The position numbers were made by a program, and so were the translations under genes. Below the pieces are notes generated by a model. It had not been told where the DNA came from and ran no database searches. It saw only the letters and a program-made list of their open reading frames with translations. A stretch of DNA of 64,000 bases, from assembly GCA_025966315.1 (NCBI GenBank), contig JAOPUZ010000011.1, positions 1 through 64,000 of the forward strand, written 5' to 3'. Below are positions 9,424-19,430 of this stretch, in pieces (the stretch's first letter is position 1; each line of letters starts with the position of its first letter). This stretch comes from Frankiales bacterium. Lineage in GTDB: Bacteria; Actinomycetota; Actinomycetes; Mycobacteriales; Jatrophihabitantaceae.

Positions 9424-10891
9424 GATTGCCTGCCGGCCGCAGCCTCGTGAGCTTTGCCCTCACCAGCTGCACGTCACTGCGCCGCAATCCGTAGAAGCGC
9501 CTCGCTGCGATGCCATTGACCCTCGACATGGAGATGATGTTCAGCTGACTCGTTGTGACGTTTCCGATGAACGTCGCGATCGCGGCGCCCATCGAGCCCA
9601 TTGACGGCACCAGCAGGAACAGCACCATGACATTGACAATACTTGCCGCCAATAGTGACATGCTGCGCAACCCGGGCCGTCCGCGAGCCGACAGCCCGGC
9701 GCCGGCAATCGATCCGGGCGTGACCACCACCACCGCTACCAGCAGCACGAAGGCCGACGGGATGGCCGGCCGGAAATCCGGTCCGAAGAGTAACGGCAAG
9801 CCGAAGGGGACGCACAGCGCCAGCAAACCGCCGAAGGCAATCGAGGCCGCGCCCGATATCCGCGCTGAGGCACAGAGCCGCTCGTCATCGCGACCCGCGG
9901 CATCCGAGGCGAACGTAACGTCACGGACGGCACTGTGCAGGATCAATGCGACGTCGCTGATGTTGACAGCGACGGCATACAGGCCGAGCTGGTACGCGCT
10001 GGACAGCGGCGTCATCACGACCTGATCCAGGCGTGACAGCAGCACCCCGGACAGCGAACCGAGCCAGATTCGCGAGCCGTAACTCACCATTGGCCGGTAC
10101 CCGACGTCGGAATGCGGTTCCGTGCCGCGAGCGACCTCGGCCAGCTTGGGCAGCTCGAGGTATGCCAATCCGCCGACCACCGGGGCAAGCGCGATGACCG
10201 CGGTCGCCGTCGTCGGAGTCAGCTGTCCGGCCAGCGCGAGCCCCGCGATGGCGATCAGCCTGACCACGGCCGAAATCGCTTGCTCGAGCGCCACCAAGCG
10301 CCACGCGTGCAAGCCGGCCGCGCTGGCTCGCAGCACTAGTACCAACAGGGTCGGCAACAGCGCCAGCGATGCCATCACGATCAGCCGGCGCAGACCCGGC
10401 GTGTCTCCGGCCAGAATCGGCGATGCCGCGATCGACACCAGCGTGCCGAACACCCCGGCCAGCGCGATCATGGTGGCACCTCGACGCCGGGCAAAGCGCA
10501 ACGTGGCCGGTGTTCGGGCGACGAGATATGTGACCGCCTCGGGCACGCCGAAGGTCGCCGCGGTGGTCGCCAGCAGCAGCGGAGCGGTAGCGGCCGCAAT
10601 TTGGCCGCGGCCGTCGACGCCCAGCGCGTACGTCAGGATCGGCATGCTGATCAATGCCGCGGCCGGCGTGACGGCGTTGCCGAGGGCGGTGGTGATCATG
10701 TTCGAGCCGAGCCGGGGCGACCGGTCCTGACGCGATCCCGCCGGTTCGGGTGGCAAGGCCGACGCCGATGACGACGCCGATGCCGCTGCCGCCGATGCCG
10801 ACGCCTCTGACGCCGGTGCCACTGACGCCGATGCCGCTGACGCCGATGGCGTTACCGGCGGTCGCAGTAACGTTCGGATTTTCCCCCGCAC
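9410..10891 (-). CDS. Wzx/MurJ-like polysaccharide flippase
   Basis: 493-residue polytopic membrane protein with about 12-14 hydrophobic segments from residue 65 onward (LGNAVTPAAALISMPILTYALGVDGRGQIAAA is the usual PST/Wzx opening), so it probably flips lipid-linked oligosaccharide across the membrane. Residues 12-50 are an Ala/Ser-rich low-complexity leader encoded by 9-bp repeats at 10755-10852; the true start could be the ATG at 10699, directly before the first helix. It heads the minus-strand glycan operon and overlaps the next gene by 14 bases. Confidence 0.78.
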   Translation of the reverse strand: MRGKIRTLLRPPVTPSASAASASVAPASEASASAAAASASSSASALPPEPAGSRQDRSPRLGSNMITTALGNAVTPAAALISMPILTYALGVDGRGQIAAATAPLLLATTAATFGVPEAVTYLVARTPATLRFARRRGATMIALAGVFGTLVSIAASPILAGDTPGLRRLIVMASLALLPTLLVLVLRASAAGLHAWRLVALEQAISAVVRLIAIAGLALAGQLTPTTATAVIALAPVVGGLAYLELPKLAEVARGTEPHSDVGYRPMVSYGSRIWLGSLSGVLLSRLDQVVMTPLSSAYQLGLYAVAVNISDVALILHSAVRDVTFASDAAGRDDERLCASARISGAASIAFGGLLALCVPFGLPLLFGPDFRPAIPSAFVLLVAVVVVTPGSIAGAGLSARGRPGLRSMSLLAASIVNVMVLFLLVPSMGSMGAAIATFIGNVTTSQLNIISMSRVNGIAARRFYGLRRSDVQLVRAKLTRLRPAGNRGHG

Positions 10892-10948
10892 GGGGATAGA
10901 TACTCCCTGATCAGCACGGCCGCCGTTGTCCTACCGGCGACTCCGGGG

Positions 10949-11497
10949 TCAACCGAGGGCGGGCAGCCCGTCGATCGAGCGGGCGTTCTTCGTCCGGGCG
11001 TAGTCGATAAAGGCGGCTGCGCCCTTTTTCTGCTGGTGCAGATCGAGCACGGTGCGATCGGTGACGTGGACCATCTCCGGGACGGCGTAACCACAGGATT
11101 CCTGCACGCGCTCGACGTCGACGAGCACAATGGACCGCTGCCCGACGGTTCGGTCCTTGTCGAAATACCCACGCAGCGCGTGGAAATCCGGATCCGCCGG
11201 CAGCACGACTCGGCCCTGCCCGTATAGCCGCACGATGTTCGGACGCCCGTCGAACGCCGGGAACATCAACGTGATCCGGCCGTTCTCGCGCAGATGTGCG
11301 ATCGTCTCCGAACCGGAGCCGTAGTAGTCGAGGTAGGCAACCTGTAGTGGGCCCAGCACGGCGAACGTACCGGCCATCCCCTTGGGCGAGACGTTGACGT
11401 GCCCGTCGGCGGACAACGGCGCGGTCCCGGTGAAGAACATCGGTTGGGCGACAAGCCAGGCGGCCAGTTTGTCGCTGATCTGCTCGAGTACCTTCAT
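10949..11497 (-). CDS. Pyridoxamine 5'-phosphate oxidase-family (FMN-binding split barrel) protein
   Basis: 182 residues from the ATG at 11497, which has GGAGGG about 6 bases upstream; the longer upstream frame is an antisense artefact of the fumarase gene. The sequence (MFFTGTAPLSADGHVNVSPKG, YLDYYGSGSETIAHLRENGRITLMFPAFDG, RLYGQGRVV) is the PPOX/FMN split-barrel family seen widely in actinobacteria, likely binding FMN, F420 or heme. It lies 32 bases downstream of the fumarase stop-start region on the same strand and could share its transcript. Substrate unknown. Confidence 0.85.
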   Translation of the reverse strand: MKVLEQISDKLAAWLVAQPMFFTGTAPLSADGHVNVSPKGMAGTFAVLGPLQVAYLDYYGSGSETIAHLRENGRITLMFPAFDGRPNIVRLYGQGRVVLPADPDFHALRGYFDKDRTVGQRSIVLVDVERVQESCGYAVPEMVHVTDRTVLDLHQQKKGAAAFIDYARTKNARSIDGLPALG

Positions 11498-11529
11498 CGC
11501 GCCCTCCGGCGGTGGGTGGATTGCGGTGA

Positions 11530-12963
11530 TCAGCCCGCCGGTGTGGTCATCGAAAGCACGTCCAGGACCTCGTCCAGCTTCTGCTCGGTGATGACGCCGG
11601 ATTCGACGTGACCGCGCTCGATCACGACCTGGCGGATGGTCTTGCGCTCGGCCAGCGCCTGCTTCGCGATCTTGGCCGCCTCGTCGTAACCGACGTAGTG
11701 ATTCAGCGGCGTGACGATCGACGGCGAGGACTCGGCGTACTCGCGGCAGCGCTCGACGTTGGCTTCGATGCCGACGATGCACTTGTCGGCGAAGACCCGG
11801 CTGACGTTGGCGAGCAGGCGGCACGATTCGAGCACGTTCCGGGCGATGACGGGCAGCATCACGTTCAGCTCGAAGTTGCCGGTCGCGCCACCCCACGCCA
11901 CGGCGGCGTCATTGCCGATGACCTGGGCGACGACCTGGCAGACCGCCTCGCAGAGCACCGGGTTCACCTTGCCGGGCATGATCGAGGAGCCGGGCTGCAG
12001 GTCAGGCAGGAACAGTTCGGTCAAGCCCGTTCGCGGGCCTGATCCCATCCAGCGGATGTCGTTGCTGATCTTGTTCATGCTGACGGCCACGGTGCGCAAT
12101 GCACCGGACAGTTCGACCAGTCCGTCGCGCGCGCCCTGGGCTTCGAAGTGATCAGGAGCCTCGGTGAGTGGCAGCCCGGACTCAGCGGCGATCAGGGCGA
12201 TGACGTCGGCGGCGAAACCGGCGGGCGCATTGATGCCGGTGCCGACGGCGGTACCGCCCAGGGGCAGCTCAGCGACCCGGGGCAGCGTCGTTTTGAGGCG
12301 CTCGACGCCGTAGCGGATCTGGGTGGCGTAGCCCCCGAACTCCTGCCCGAGGGTGACCGGAGTCGCGTCCATCAGGTGGGTACGACCCGACTTCACCACC
12401 TGGGCGAACTCGCTGGCTTTGCCTTCAAGGGCAGCGGCCAGGTGCTGCAAAGCCGGGATGAGGTCGACCACGACTGCTTTGGTCGCTGCGACGTGGATTG
12501 CGGACGGGAACTGGTCGTTGGAGGACAGCGGGTCGTTGACGTCGTCGTTCGGGTGGACGGTCACGCCCTCGTCCAGGCGGTCGGCGGCCAGCGAGGCCAG
12601 CACCTCGTTCGTGTTCATATTCGAGGACGTTCCCGAGCCGGTCTGGAATACGTCGATCGGGAATTCGGCGTCCCAGTCGCCGCGGGCCACCTCGGTCGCC
12701 GCGGCGGCAATGGCCTCGGCCTTGGCCGGATCCAGCAGGCCGCGCTGAGCGCGCACCCGCGCGACCGCGCCCTTGATCAGCGCCAGTCCGGCGATCAATT
12801 CGCGCTCGATCGGCTGACCGGAGATCGGAAAGTTCTCGACCGCCCGTTGGGTCTGCGCCCGCCAGCGCGCGTCGATCGGGACGCGTACCTCGCCCATCGA
12901 GTCCTTCTCGATCCGGTAGTCCGTCGATGAGGTGGATCCGGCTGACTTGGCGACGTCGGACAT
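11530..12963 (-). CDS. fumC: Class II fumarate hydratase
   Basis: 477-residue homotetrameric TCA-cycle enzyme interconverting fumarate and malate in the cytoplasm. Start taken at the ATG at 12963 (MSDVAKS), with AGGAG upstream; an extension to 13020 is unconserved. Family motifs are clear: [57 protein letters not shown], and the lyase signature [11 protein letters not shown] that carries the catalytic serine loop. The order fumarase-glpX-DUF4245 parallels mycobacterial Rv1098c-Rv1100, supporting vertical inheritance. Confidence 0.97.
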   Translation of the reverse strand: MSDVAKSAGSTSSTDYRIEKDSMGEVRVPIDARWRAQTQRAVENFPISGQPIERELIAGLALIKGAVARVRAQRGLLDPAKAEAIAAAATEVARGDWDAEFPIDVFQTGSGTSSNMNTNEVLASLAADRLDEGVTVHPNDDVNDPLSSNDQFPSAIHVAATKAVVVDLIPALQHLAAALEGKASEFAQVVKSGRTHLMDATPVTLGQEFGGYATQIRYGVERLKTTLPRVAELPLGGTAVGTGINAPAGFAADVIALIAAESGLPLTEAPDHFEAQGARDGLVELSGALRTVAVSMNKISNDIRWMGSGPRTGLTELFLPDLQPGSSIMPGKVNPVLCEAVCQVVAQVIGNDAAVAWGGATGNFELNVMLPVIARNVLESCRLLANVSRVFADKCIVGIEANVERCREYAESSPSIVTPLNHYVGYDEAAKIAKQALAERKTIRQVVIERGHVESGVITEQKLDEVLDVLSMTTPAG

Positions 12964-13099
12964 CGTTGGCTCGACTCCTAAAGGGTGTGGTGAGGGGCGC
13001 TCACGAGGGTAGCCAGCCACGGCCGCTCGTTGGACGGCCCTGTGGCCGGGGTTACTGCGAGTTGGCTTACTGCGAGTGGTTACCGCGGGTCACCGCGGG

Positions 13100-13603
13100 T
13101 TACTGCGGGCCGGGATAGGTCTGACCGGGTTGCGCCGGGTACCCGCTGTGCACCGGGTACTGCGACTGGGCGCCGGTCGGCTGCCCGAACGCCGACTGCT
13201 CAGAACCGGTGGGTGGCAGCTGGCTCGGCGATTCGGCCGGACGTCCGTACCCGAGCTGTACCGCGGTCTGCTTGGCGGCTTCGGTGACCGGGATGGCGAC
13301 GACGGCCGTGCCGTACGCGCAGATCTCGCTCCAGTTACCGCCGAGCTCGGTGGTGTCGAACCGCATCGCGATCAGCGCGTTGCCGCCACGGGCCTGGGCT
13401 TCGGCGAACAGTCGCAGCATGGCCTCGTTGCGACTGTCGATGACGTTCTTCGTCATGCCCTGCAGCTCGCCACCCACCAGCGACTTGAAACCGGCGCCCA
13501 TCTGGGAGAACGCGTTCCGGGATCGCACGGTGACTCCGAAGACCTCGCCGCAGACTCGCTGGATTTCCCATCCCGGAATGTCATTCATCGTTACGCAGAG
13601 CAT
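13100..13603 (-). CDS. YbjQ/UPF0145 family protein with Gln/Pro-rich tail
   Basis: 167 residues. Residues 1-115 match the YbjQ/UPF0145 heavy-metal-binding-domain fold (NDIPGWEIQRVCGEVFGVTVRSRN, GELQGMTKNVIDSRNEAMLRL, ARGGNALIAMRFDTTELGGNWSEICAYGTAV), thought to form pentamers; the biochemical role is not settled. The remaining ~50 residues are a Pro/Gln/Tyr-rich disordered tail. AGGAC sits 5 bases before the chosen ATG. It lies between glpX and fumC, 29 bases downstream of the glpX start region, all on the minus strand. Confidence 0.85.
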   Translation of the reverse strand: MLCVTMNDIPGWEIQRVCGEVFGVTVRSRNAFSQMGAGFKSLVGGELQGMTKNVIDSRNEAMLRLFAEAQARGGNALIAMRFDTTELGGNWSEICAYGTAVVAIPVTEAAKQTAVQLGYGRPAESPSQLPPTGSEQSAFGQPTGAQSQYPVHSGYPAQPGQTYPGPQ

Positions 13604-13632
13604 GAAGTGTCCTTTCGACGTTCTGGTTCGTG

Positions 13633-14709
13633 CTAGTTCCGATCGAAATCGATCGCCGAGTATGCGCGCAGCTTCGACAGCTGGTGCAACGAATCGACGC
13701 TGCGGATCGTCCCCGACTTGGACCGCATCACGATCGATGAGGTCGCCACCGCGCCCCGGTCGTACCGGACCCCCCGCACCAGCTCGCCGTCGGTGATGCC
13801 GGTAGCGCAGAAGAACACGTCCTCGCCGTTGACCAGGTCGCGGGTGGTCAGGACGCGGGTCAGGTCGTGCCCGGCGTCCTGGGCCTTGCGCCGCTCGTCG
13901 TCGTCGCGCGGCCAGAGCCGGCTCTGGATGGCCCCGCCCATGCAGGTCAGCGCGGCGGCGGAGATGATGCCCTCCGGGGTGCCGCCGATGCCGAGCAGCA
14001 GGTCGACGCCGGTCCCGGGCCGGGCCGCCATGATTGCCCCGGCCACGTCGCCGTCAGAGATGAACATGATGCGGGCCCCGGCTTCGCGGACCGCGCGGAC
14101 CAGGTCGGCGTGGCGGGGACGGTCCAGGATCACGACCGTGACGTCAGACGGCTTGCCGCCCTTCGCCTTGGCCACCCGGTTGATGTTGACCGAAACGGGC
14201 GCGGTGATGTCGATGACGTCGGCCGCCTCCGGCCCGGTCGCGATCTTTTCCATGTAGAACACGGCGGACGGATCAAACATCGAACCGCGCTCGGCGACCG
14301 CGATCACGGCAACCGCGTTGGGCTGTCCCTTGGCCATCAAGGTGGTGCCGTCGATCGGATCGACCGCGACGTCACATTCCGGGCCAGTGCCGTCGCCGAC
14401 GTGCTCGCCGTTGAACAGCATCGGGGCGTCGTCCTTCTCGCCCTCGCCGATTACGACGACTCCCCGCATCGAGACGGTGCTGATCAACGTCCGCATAGCG
14501 TCGACCGCCGCCCCGTCACCACCGTTCTTGTCGCCCCGGCCCACCCAGCGCGCCGCGGCCATGGCGGCGGCCTCGGTGACACGGACGAGTTCGAGGGCGA
14601 GGTTTCGGTCCGGCGACTGCCGGTTGACGGCCAGTTCGGGTGGCACCTGGACCGAGTGCTCGTAATCTGCGTTGATCTGCTGGTCCGGCGCGGGGCGGGC
14701 TTCACTCAT
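13633..14709 (-). CDS. glpX: Class II fructose-1,6-bisphosphatase
   Basis: 358 residues from the ATG at 14709 ([11 protein letters not shown]); a frame extending to 14778 lacks conservation. It hydrolyses fructose-1,6-bisphosphate in gluconeogenesis. Key motifs: [30 protein letters not shown], the metal-binding [12 protein letters not shown], and the GlpX signature [19 protein letters not shown]. Length and motifs fit the sole FBPase of actinobacteria. The neighbouring DUF4245 gene is divergent, as in mycobacteria. Confidence 0.97.
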   Translation of the reverse strand: MSEARPAPDQQINADYEHSVQVPPELAVNRQSPDRNLALELVRVTEAAAMAAARWVGRGDKNGGDGAAVDAMRTLISTVSMRGVVVIGEGEKDDAPMLFNGEHVGDGTGPECDVAVDPIDGTTLMAKGQPNAVAVIAVAERGSMFDPSAVFYMEKIATGPEAADVIDITAPVSVNINRVAKAKGGKPSDVTVVILDRPRHADLVRAVREAGARIMFISDGDVAGAIMAARPGTGVDLLLGIGGTPEGIISAAALTCMGGAIQSRLWPRDDDERRKAQDAGHDLTRVLTTRDLVNGEDVFFCATGITDGELVRGVRYDRGAVATSSIVMRSKSGTIRSVDSLHQLSKLRAYSAIDFDRN

Positions 14710-14888
14710 CAGGGACCGGCCTTTCGGGCTTTTCGGCTGCGCACTTTGCGCTATGCGCAAGCTGCGGGGAGTGGTCAAACCTTATCGGTTGGCTGACGTG
14801 TTGCTGGCCGCGCCGGGCGTCCTCGCGGTGTCTGCTCCGCCTCAGAATCACCGGGCAGGTTGGGCATCAGGCGAACGAGGCGTAGATC

Positions 14889-15437
14889 ATGGGTGACATG
14901 ACCCGTCCACTGACGTCCTCAGAACGGCAGCGGCTGCGCAGCCCGGCAAACTTGTGGCGAGCCCTGATCGTGCTGCTCATCGTGGTCGGCGCCGCGGTCG
15001 TGCTGGTGTGGCCGCGCGGCTCGACCAACGACGGCATCAACGTCATCGACGTGACGGCCCCGATCGAGTCCGCCCGTCAGCAGGCCGGCTTCCCAGTGGT
15101 AGCGCCGGTCGGTCTGCCGTCCGGCTGGCGTCCGACCTCGACCGACTTCACCCCAGCCGGACCGTCCAGTCCGGCCAGCTTCCGGATCGGCTACGTCAGC
15201 CCGCGTAACCAGTACGCCGAGTTTCTGGAAAGCAACGATGCCGCTGACGCCGTCTCGGCCCAATATGGACCGCTGTCGGTGGACGGCAACGTGAGCGTGG
15301 ACGGAAGCAGCTGGAGCGGGTTTCGTACGGACAGCGGACGGCAGCTGATCCGGCATCAGGTCGGCACGGTGACGGTCATCGTGACTGGTTCGGCCGACAC
15401 CGCCGAATTGGTGCAGCTGGCCGGTTCGCTGCGTTGA
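14889..15437 (+). CDS. DUF4245 membrane-anchored protein
   Basis: 182 residues: a short basic cytosolic N terminus, one membrane helix at ~24-43 (ALIVLLIVVGAAVVLVWPRG) and an extracytoplasmic domain with the conserved GFPVVAPVGLPSGWRPTSTDF segment. This is the DUF4245 family, found beside glpX in mycobacteria and relatives; function unknown. It ends 11 bases before the convergent xseB stop. Confidence 0.9.
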   Translation: MGDMTRPLTSSERQRLRSPANLWRALIVLLIVVGAAVVLVWPRGSTNDGINVIDVTAPIESARQQAGFPVVAPVGLPSGWRPTSTDFTPAGPSSPASFRIGYVSPRNQYAEFLESNDAADAVSAQYGPLSVDGNVSVDGSSWSGFRTDSGRQLIRHQVGTVTVIVTGSADTAELVQLAGSLR

Positions 15438-15447
15438 ATCGGACGGG

Positions 15448-15657
15448 TCAGGACTCGTCGCTCGCGGCAATCGCGGCGTCGAGCTTGCTGCGGGCACCGT
15501 CCAACCAGCGCTGGCAGAGGTCGGCGAGCTTCTCGCCGCGCTGCCACAGGGCCAGCGACTCCTCCAGCGGTTGGCCGCCGGATTCGAGCTGGGCCACGAT
15601 CTCGCGTAGTTCGTTGCGGGCCTGCTCGTAGCTGAGCTCGGCGTCAGGACTGGTCAT
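15448..15657 (-). CDS. xseB: Exodeoxyribonuclease VII small subunit
   Basis: 69 residues from the ATG at 15657. The motif LSYEQARNELREIVAQLESGGQPLEESLALWQRGEKL followed by a Cys-containing helix is the diagnostic XseB coiled-coil. It partners with XseA to degrade single-stranded DNA in both directions during repair. Its start lies 14 bases inside the end of xseA, implying translational coupling. Confidence 0.96.
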   Translation of the reverse strand: MTSPDAELSYEQARNELREIVAQLESGGQPLEESLALWQRGEKLADLCQRWLDGARSKLDAAIAASDES

Positions 15658-16957
15658 CGTCGACCACCGTAACGGCTGCCGTCTTACCCGGTGTCGTCTT
15701 AGCCGGTGTCGTCCTGGCCGGTGTCGTCCTGGCCGGTGTCGTCGTGTTTGGAGCCGGCGGCTCACCGACCGCGAGGGCAAGCTCACCGCGCGCGACCCGC
15801 GCGACCAGCAACTCGCCGGGACCAACCTGATCGGCGTCGCGAATCAGCTCACCTTGGGCGTTCCAGAGCACGGCGTAGCCGCGGTCCAGGATGGCTTGCG
15901 GAGAAAGGCTCACGACCCGCGCCAGCAATTGCCGGCTCTCCGACTCGGCCAGATCGAGCAGGTTCCCTAGCCGTGCTCGCGAGCGCGCATGCAGGCGGCT
16001 GATCTCATCGGATTGCGCCGCCAGGTTGTTGGCCACCGTCCGCCGCAGCCGCGCGGGCAGCCCGGCCATCAGCTCGGCCTCGCTGTCCAGCCGGCGGTGC
16101 ACGGCCGCACGTAGCCGCTGGCGCGAATCGGCGATGGCGCGCAGTTCGTCACTGAGGTCCGGGACCACCCGACGCCCCGCGTCCGTTGGCGTAGACGTGG
16201 CGAGGTCGGCGACCAGGTCGAGCAGGGGTTGGTCCGTCTCGTGCCCGATGGCGGACACCACCGGGGTTCGGCAGGCCGACACCGCCCGCAACAGGGCCTC
16301 GTTGGAGAACGGCAACAAATCTTCGACACTGCCCCCGCCGCGGGCGATGACAATCACCTCGACGTCGTCGGCCCGGTCCAATTCGGTCAGCGCCGCGATG
16401 AGCTCGTTGACCGCCGAGGTGCCTTGGGTGGCGGTGTTGCGGATCTCGAATCGAACGGCCGGCAGCCGCCGGCGGGCGTTCTCGACCACGTCGCGTTCTG
16501 CCGCGCTCGCCCGGCCGGTGATCAGCCCAACGGTGTGGGGCAGGAACGGTAGTCGGCGCTTGCGGTCGAGCGCGAAGAGACCTTCGGCCGCCAGCAGTTG
16601 CTTCAGCCGCTCGATCCGGGCGAGCAGCTCGCCGATGCCGACTTGGCGGACCTCGTTCGCACGCAGGCTGAGGGTGCCGCGCTCGGCGTAGAAGTCCGGC
16701 CGGGCCCGCAGGATCACCCGGGCGCCTTCGGTGATCCCGTCCGGCAGCACCGACCGGTGACAGGTGACCTGCATCGAGATATTGGCGTCGGTATCGCGCA
16801 GGGTGAGGAAGTGGGTGGCCACGCCCGGGCGGCGGACGAACTGGGCAACCTGGCCCTCGACCCACACCTCGCCCAGGCGCCCGATCCATTCGGTGAGGGC
16901 TTGGCTGATCCGGCGTAGCGGCAATGGCTGTTCCGGCGAGGAGTCGAGCTTGCTCAC
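15644..16957 (-). CDS. xseA: Exodeoxyribonuclease VII large subunit
   Basis: 437 residues. The N-terminal OB fold (~12-110; LTEWIGRLGEVWVEGQVAQFVRRPGVATHFLTLRD) binds ssDNA; the catalytic core contains IGLITGRASAAERDVVENARRR-type and VIVIARGGGSVEDLLPFSNEALLRAV segments, and the downstream helices form the XseB-binding stalk. The last ~40 residues are an unusual TTPAR/TTPAK linker encoded by a 15-bp repeat (about 15680-15740), absent from typical homologues. Together with xseB it sits in the order seen in mycobacteria (Rv1107c-Rv1108c). Confidence 0.96.
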   Translation of the reverse strand: MSKLDSSPEQPLPLRRISQALTEWIGRLGEVWVEGQVAQFVRRPGVATHFLTLRDTDANISMQVTCHRSVLPDGITEGARVILRARPDFYAERGTLSLRANEVRQVGIGELLARIERLKQLLAAEGLFALDRKRRLPFLPHTVGLITGRASAAERDVVENARRRLPAVRFEIRNTATQGTSAVNELIAALTELDRADDVEVIVIARGGGSVEDLLPFSNEALLRAVSACRTPVVSAIGHETDQPLLDLVADLATSTPTDAGRRVVPDLSDELRAIADSRQRLRAAVHRRLDSEAELMAGLPARLRRTVANNLAAQSDEISRLHARSRARLGNLLDLAESESRQLLARVVSLSPQAILDRGYAVLWNAQGELIRDADQVGPGELLVARVARGELALAVGEPPAPNTTTPARTTPARTTPAKTTPGKTAAVTVVDDDQS

Positions 16958-16963
16958 CGGCCG

Positions 16964-17686
16964 CTACTCAACCGGCGGGAGGGGAGTGGCCTTGCCGGCC
17001 GCGCGTTTGACCGCCGCCGACTTCGCGGCCGGACGCTTGGCTGGCGCGGTGCGCTCGCCGGGGACGGTCTGCTCGCCGGGCACGGTGTGCTCGCCGAGCA
17101 CCGGCTTGAGTGGTGCTGCGGTGAGCGGCGTTGCCTTGGCCGGGCTGGCCTTCTTGGCGGGTTTCTTGGCCGCCGCGCGCTTGGTCGGCCGGGTTCGGGG
17201 CTCGGCTGGCGGCAAGTCGGACGCGGCTGTGATGTATCCGACATCGGTCAGTAAGTCGGTGGCTTCGTCGGACAAGTCGTCCAAGTCCACGAGCACCGCC
17301 TGGTCGTCGAGCGTGACGTCCTCGAAAGGCGTGTCGCTGAACGGTGCGTCGTCGTAGGCCACGTCATCCAGAGCGGCGTCGTCGAACGGTGCCCGAGCGG
17401 GCCGGCTGGTGCTGGTCGGCCCGTGTGCTGGCGGGTCGTCGAAGGTCGCCCATGCCGGCGGCGCATCCGACTCGCCACGTAGCTGCCGGATCACTTCATC
17501 ACCCCGGGAAGCCAACGTCGCCAGCCGTTGCTGTACGCGCAGTGACGCCTGCATCGCCGTCGAAATTGCGAGCAGCGGCACGGTGGTCGCCGCGGTGGGC
17601 AGCGTTGCCGGCAGTTTGCGGGCCTCTTCCGTCGCGGTGGCGGCGAGGCCGAGGATGATTTTGATGGGCGTAGGCACGTCGGACAT
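16964..17686 (-). CDS. Lipid-droplet-associated-type protein (Rv1109c-like)
   Basis: 240 residues from the ATG at 17686 (MSDVPTPIKIILGLAATATEEARKLP); an ATG six codons earlier exists. The N-terminal ~70 residues form an amphipathic helix region (LGLAATATEEARKLPATLPTAATTVPLLAISTAMQASLRVQQRLATLASRGDEVI) matching the family annotated as lipid-droplet-associated in mycobacteria, at the same locus between xseA and ispH. An acidic middle (DDAALDDVAYDDAPF) and a basic Ala/Lys/Pro-rich tail follow. It ends 6 bases before xseA. Function beyond membrane or lipid association is not established. Confidence 0.75.
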   Translation of the reverse strand: MSDVPTPIKIILGLAATATEEARKLPATLPTAATTVPLLAISTAMQASLRVQQRLATLASRGDEVIRQLRGESDAPPAWATFDDPPAHGPTSTSRPARAPFDDAALDDVAYDDAPFSDTPFEDVTLDDQAVLVDLDDLSDEATDLLTDVGYITAASDLPPAEPRTRPTKRAAAKKPAKKASPAKATPLTAAPLKPVLGEHTVPGEQTVPGERTAPAKRPAAKSAAVKRAAGKATPLPPVE

Positions 17687-17742
17687 GTACTTAGCGTGCC
17701 GCACGGACGGTGTACATGCGAGTCAGTACGTAGGATTGGGGT

Positions 17743-18729
17743 ATGTCAGCTTCGACGCCCGTTACCGAGCCGCGAAAGCGCGTGCTCATCGCCAAGCCAC
17801 GCGGGTATTGCGCTGGCGTCGACCGGGCGGTCCAGACGGTCGAGATGGCGCTCGGGCACTACGGCGCACCCGTCTACGTGCGTAAGCAGATCGTGCACAA
17901 CCTGCACGTCGTCCGCACTCTCGAAGCACAGGGCGCGATCTTCGTCGAAGAGACGGACGAGGTTCCGGAAGGCGGCGTCGTGGTTTTCTCTGCCCATGGC
18001 GTGGCGCCGGTCGTGCACGCCGAGGCAGCGCAACGGCAATTGCGCACCATCGACGCGACCTGTCCGTTGGTGACCAAGGTGCACAACGAGGCTCGGCGTT
18101 TTGCCGCCGAGGGTTTTGACATCGTCCTCGTCGGTCACGAAGGCCACGAGGAAGTCATCGGTACGACCGGTGAGGCTCCGGATCACATCAAGCTCGTCGA
18201 CGGTCCGGACGATGTCGCGAACGTCGTGGTCCGGGATCCGGCAAAGGTGGTGTGGCTGTCGCAGACAACGTTGTCGGTCGACGAGACGATGGAGACGGTC
18301 CGGGCCTTGCAGAACCGGTTCCCGCTCATGCAGTCGCCGCCGAGCGACGACATTTGCTACGCCACGCAGAATCGGCAGGCCGCGGTGAAATCGGTCGCTC
18401 CCCAGGTTGACCTCTTCCTGGTCGTCGGTTCGTCCAACTCGTCGAACTCGGTCCGCATGGTCGAGGTCGCGGAGGCGGCCGGCGCCAAGAGCGCCAAGCT
18501 CGTCGAAAACGTGCGGGCCATCGATCCGACCTGGCTCGACGGGGCGTACACGATCGGCCTGTCCTCGGGGGCGTCTGTGCCGGAGGTGCTCGTGGCCGAG
18601 GTTGCGCAGTATCTGGCCGACCTCGGTTACGGCGAGCCGGAAGAGGTCAACCACATTGAAGAGAGCCTGGTTTTTGCGCTGCCGCAGGAGCTGCGCCGAG
18701 AGCTGAAGCTGGCTCCGAAAAGCAGCTAG
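17743..18729 (+). CDS. ispH: 4-hydroxy-3-methylbut-2-enyl diphosphate reductase
   Basis: 328-residue iron-sulfur enzyme of the MEP pathway, making IPP and DMAPP from HMBPP. The three cluster-binding cysteines are at 23 ([10 protein letters not shown]), 107 (ATCPLV) and 205 (ICYATQNRQ); the catalytic TQTT-like [12 protein letters not shown] and the substrate-binding SSNSSNS loop are also present. It is divergent from the lipid-droplet-type gene, with a 56-base intergenic region. Length and motifs are standard. Confidence 0.98.
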   Translation: MSASTPVTEPRKRVLIAKPRGYCAGVDRAVQTVEMALGHYGAPVYVRKQIVHNLHVVRTLEAQGAIFVEETDEVPEGGVVVFSAHGVAPVVHAEAAQRQLRTIDATCPLVTKVHNEARRFAAEGFDIVLVGHEGHEEVIGTTGEAPDHIKLVDGPDDVANVVVRDPAKVVWLSQTTLSVDETMETVRALQNRFPLMQSPPSDDICYATQNRQAAVKSVAPQVDLFLVVGSSNSSNSVRMVEVAEAAGAKSAKLVENVRAIDPTWLDGAYTIGLSSGASVPEVLVAEVAQYLADLGYGEPEEVNHIEESLVFALPQELRRELKLAPKSS

Positions 18730-18746
18730 CCCGCGTGAGCCAGGCC

Positions 18747-18877
18747 GAGTGGGATCAGTGCGCGAGCGGGCTCAGTGCTGGAGTGAACCCCGTGCCGGAG
18801 CGGGCTCCGTGCCAAAGTGACTCAGGGCCAAAGTGATTCAGTCCCGAGTGACTCAGTGCTTGAGTGGGCTCAGCGGC
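18747..18877. repeat. Degenerate 15-17-bp tandem repeat after ispH
   Basis: Eight imperfect units of the form GAGTGGGCTCAGTGCTG lie between the convergent ispH and DUF6542 genes, the last one running into the DUF6542 stop codon. The repeat contains AGTGACTCA-like half-palindromes. No terminator with a U tract is evident, so the array may serve as the transcription-stop region or simply be a minisatellite. Confidence 0.6.
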
Positions 18878-19424
18878 GGCTGATCGTCCGGATACCGGCG
18901 ATGACCAGCACGACCGCGGTGGCGGCGGCGATGGCCGGGAATCCGTAGACCAGCCAGTTGGCGGCGGCGTCGGTGAGTTTCGAATGGTCCTTCAGGCCGT
19001 GCGAACTGATGTACAGCTTCGCGGCCGAGCCGACGAAGTACACCAACGGCGGCGATATGACGACGCCGAACATCTGGCCGCGCCGGACCGCGAGGATGGC
19101 CACCAGAGAAGCGACAATCAGCCCATAGTTGAACACGCCCTTGAGCGATGACCCAGTCACCTGATCGATCACGCCGCCAATGCCGGCGATGACGATCAGC
19201 AGCAGGACGGCCGCCCAGCCGGGCAGACCACGTTCGTTGCCGGCCGGCCGTTTCGAGGAGGAGCTGCGGACGGTTGGGCGATTGACCGGCGCAGCCTGCG
19301 TCCATTCGCCAGGCTCGCTCGGAACATCGGACGCAGGACCCTCGTAAGGGGAGTGGGCGCGGCGTTGTCTGTCCGGCCGCTCCGCCGGGTCGGGCACGTA
19401 GGTCGCTCCGTTCGTGGGTCGCAC
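18870..19424 (-). CDS. DUF6542 family membrane protein
   Basis: 184 residues starting at a GTG. A disordered cytosolic leader (~65 residues, Pro/Ser/Arg-rich) precedes about four membrane helices (AAVLLLIVIAGIGGVIDQVTG, YGLIVASLVAILAVRRGQMFGVVISPPLVYFVGSAAKLY, WLVYGFPAIAAATAVVLVIAGI). This DUF6542 gene lies between ispH and ychF, as Rv1111c does in mycobacteria. Function unknown. Confidence 0.85.
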   Translation of the reverse strand: MRPTNGATYVPDPAERPDRQRRAHSPYEGPASDVPSEPGEWTQAAPVNRPTVRSSSSKRPAGNERGLPGWAAVLLLIVIAGIGGVIDQVTGSSLKGVFNYGLIVASLVAILAVRRGQMFGVVISPPLVYFVGSAAKLYISSHGLKDHSKLTDAAANWLVYGFPAIAAATAVVLVIAGIRTISRR

Positions 19425-19430
19425 GGGACG

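Noticed and set aside
11498-11896. N-terminal extension of the PPOX-family gene
   Set aside because: Arg-rich, unconserved, inside the fumarase gene; a good ribosome site precedes the ATG at 11497.
18747-18877. CRISPR-like array
   Set aside because: Units are 15-17 bp with no unique spacers and no cas genes in the window.
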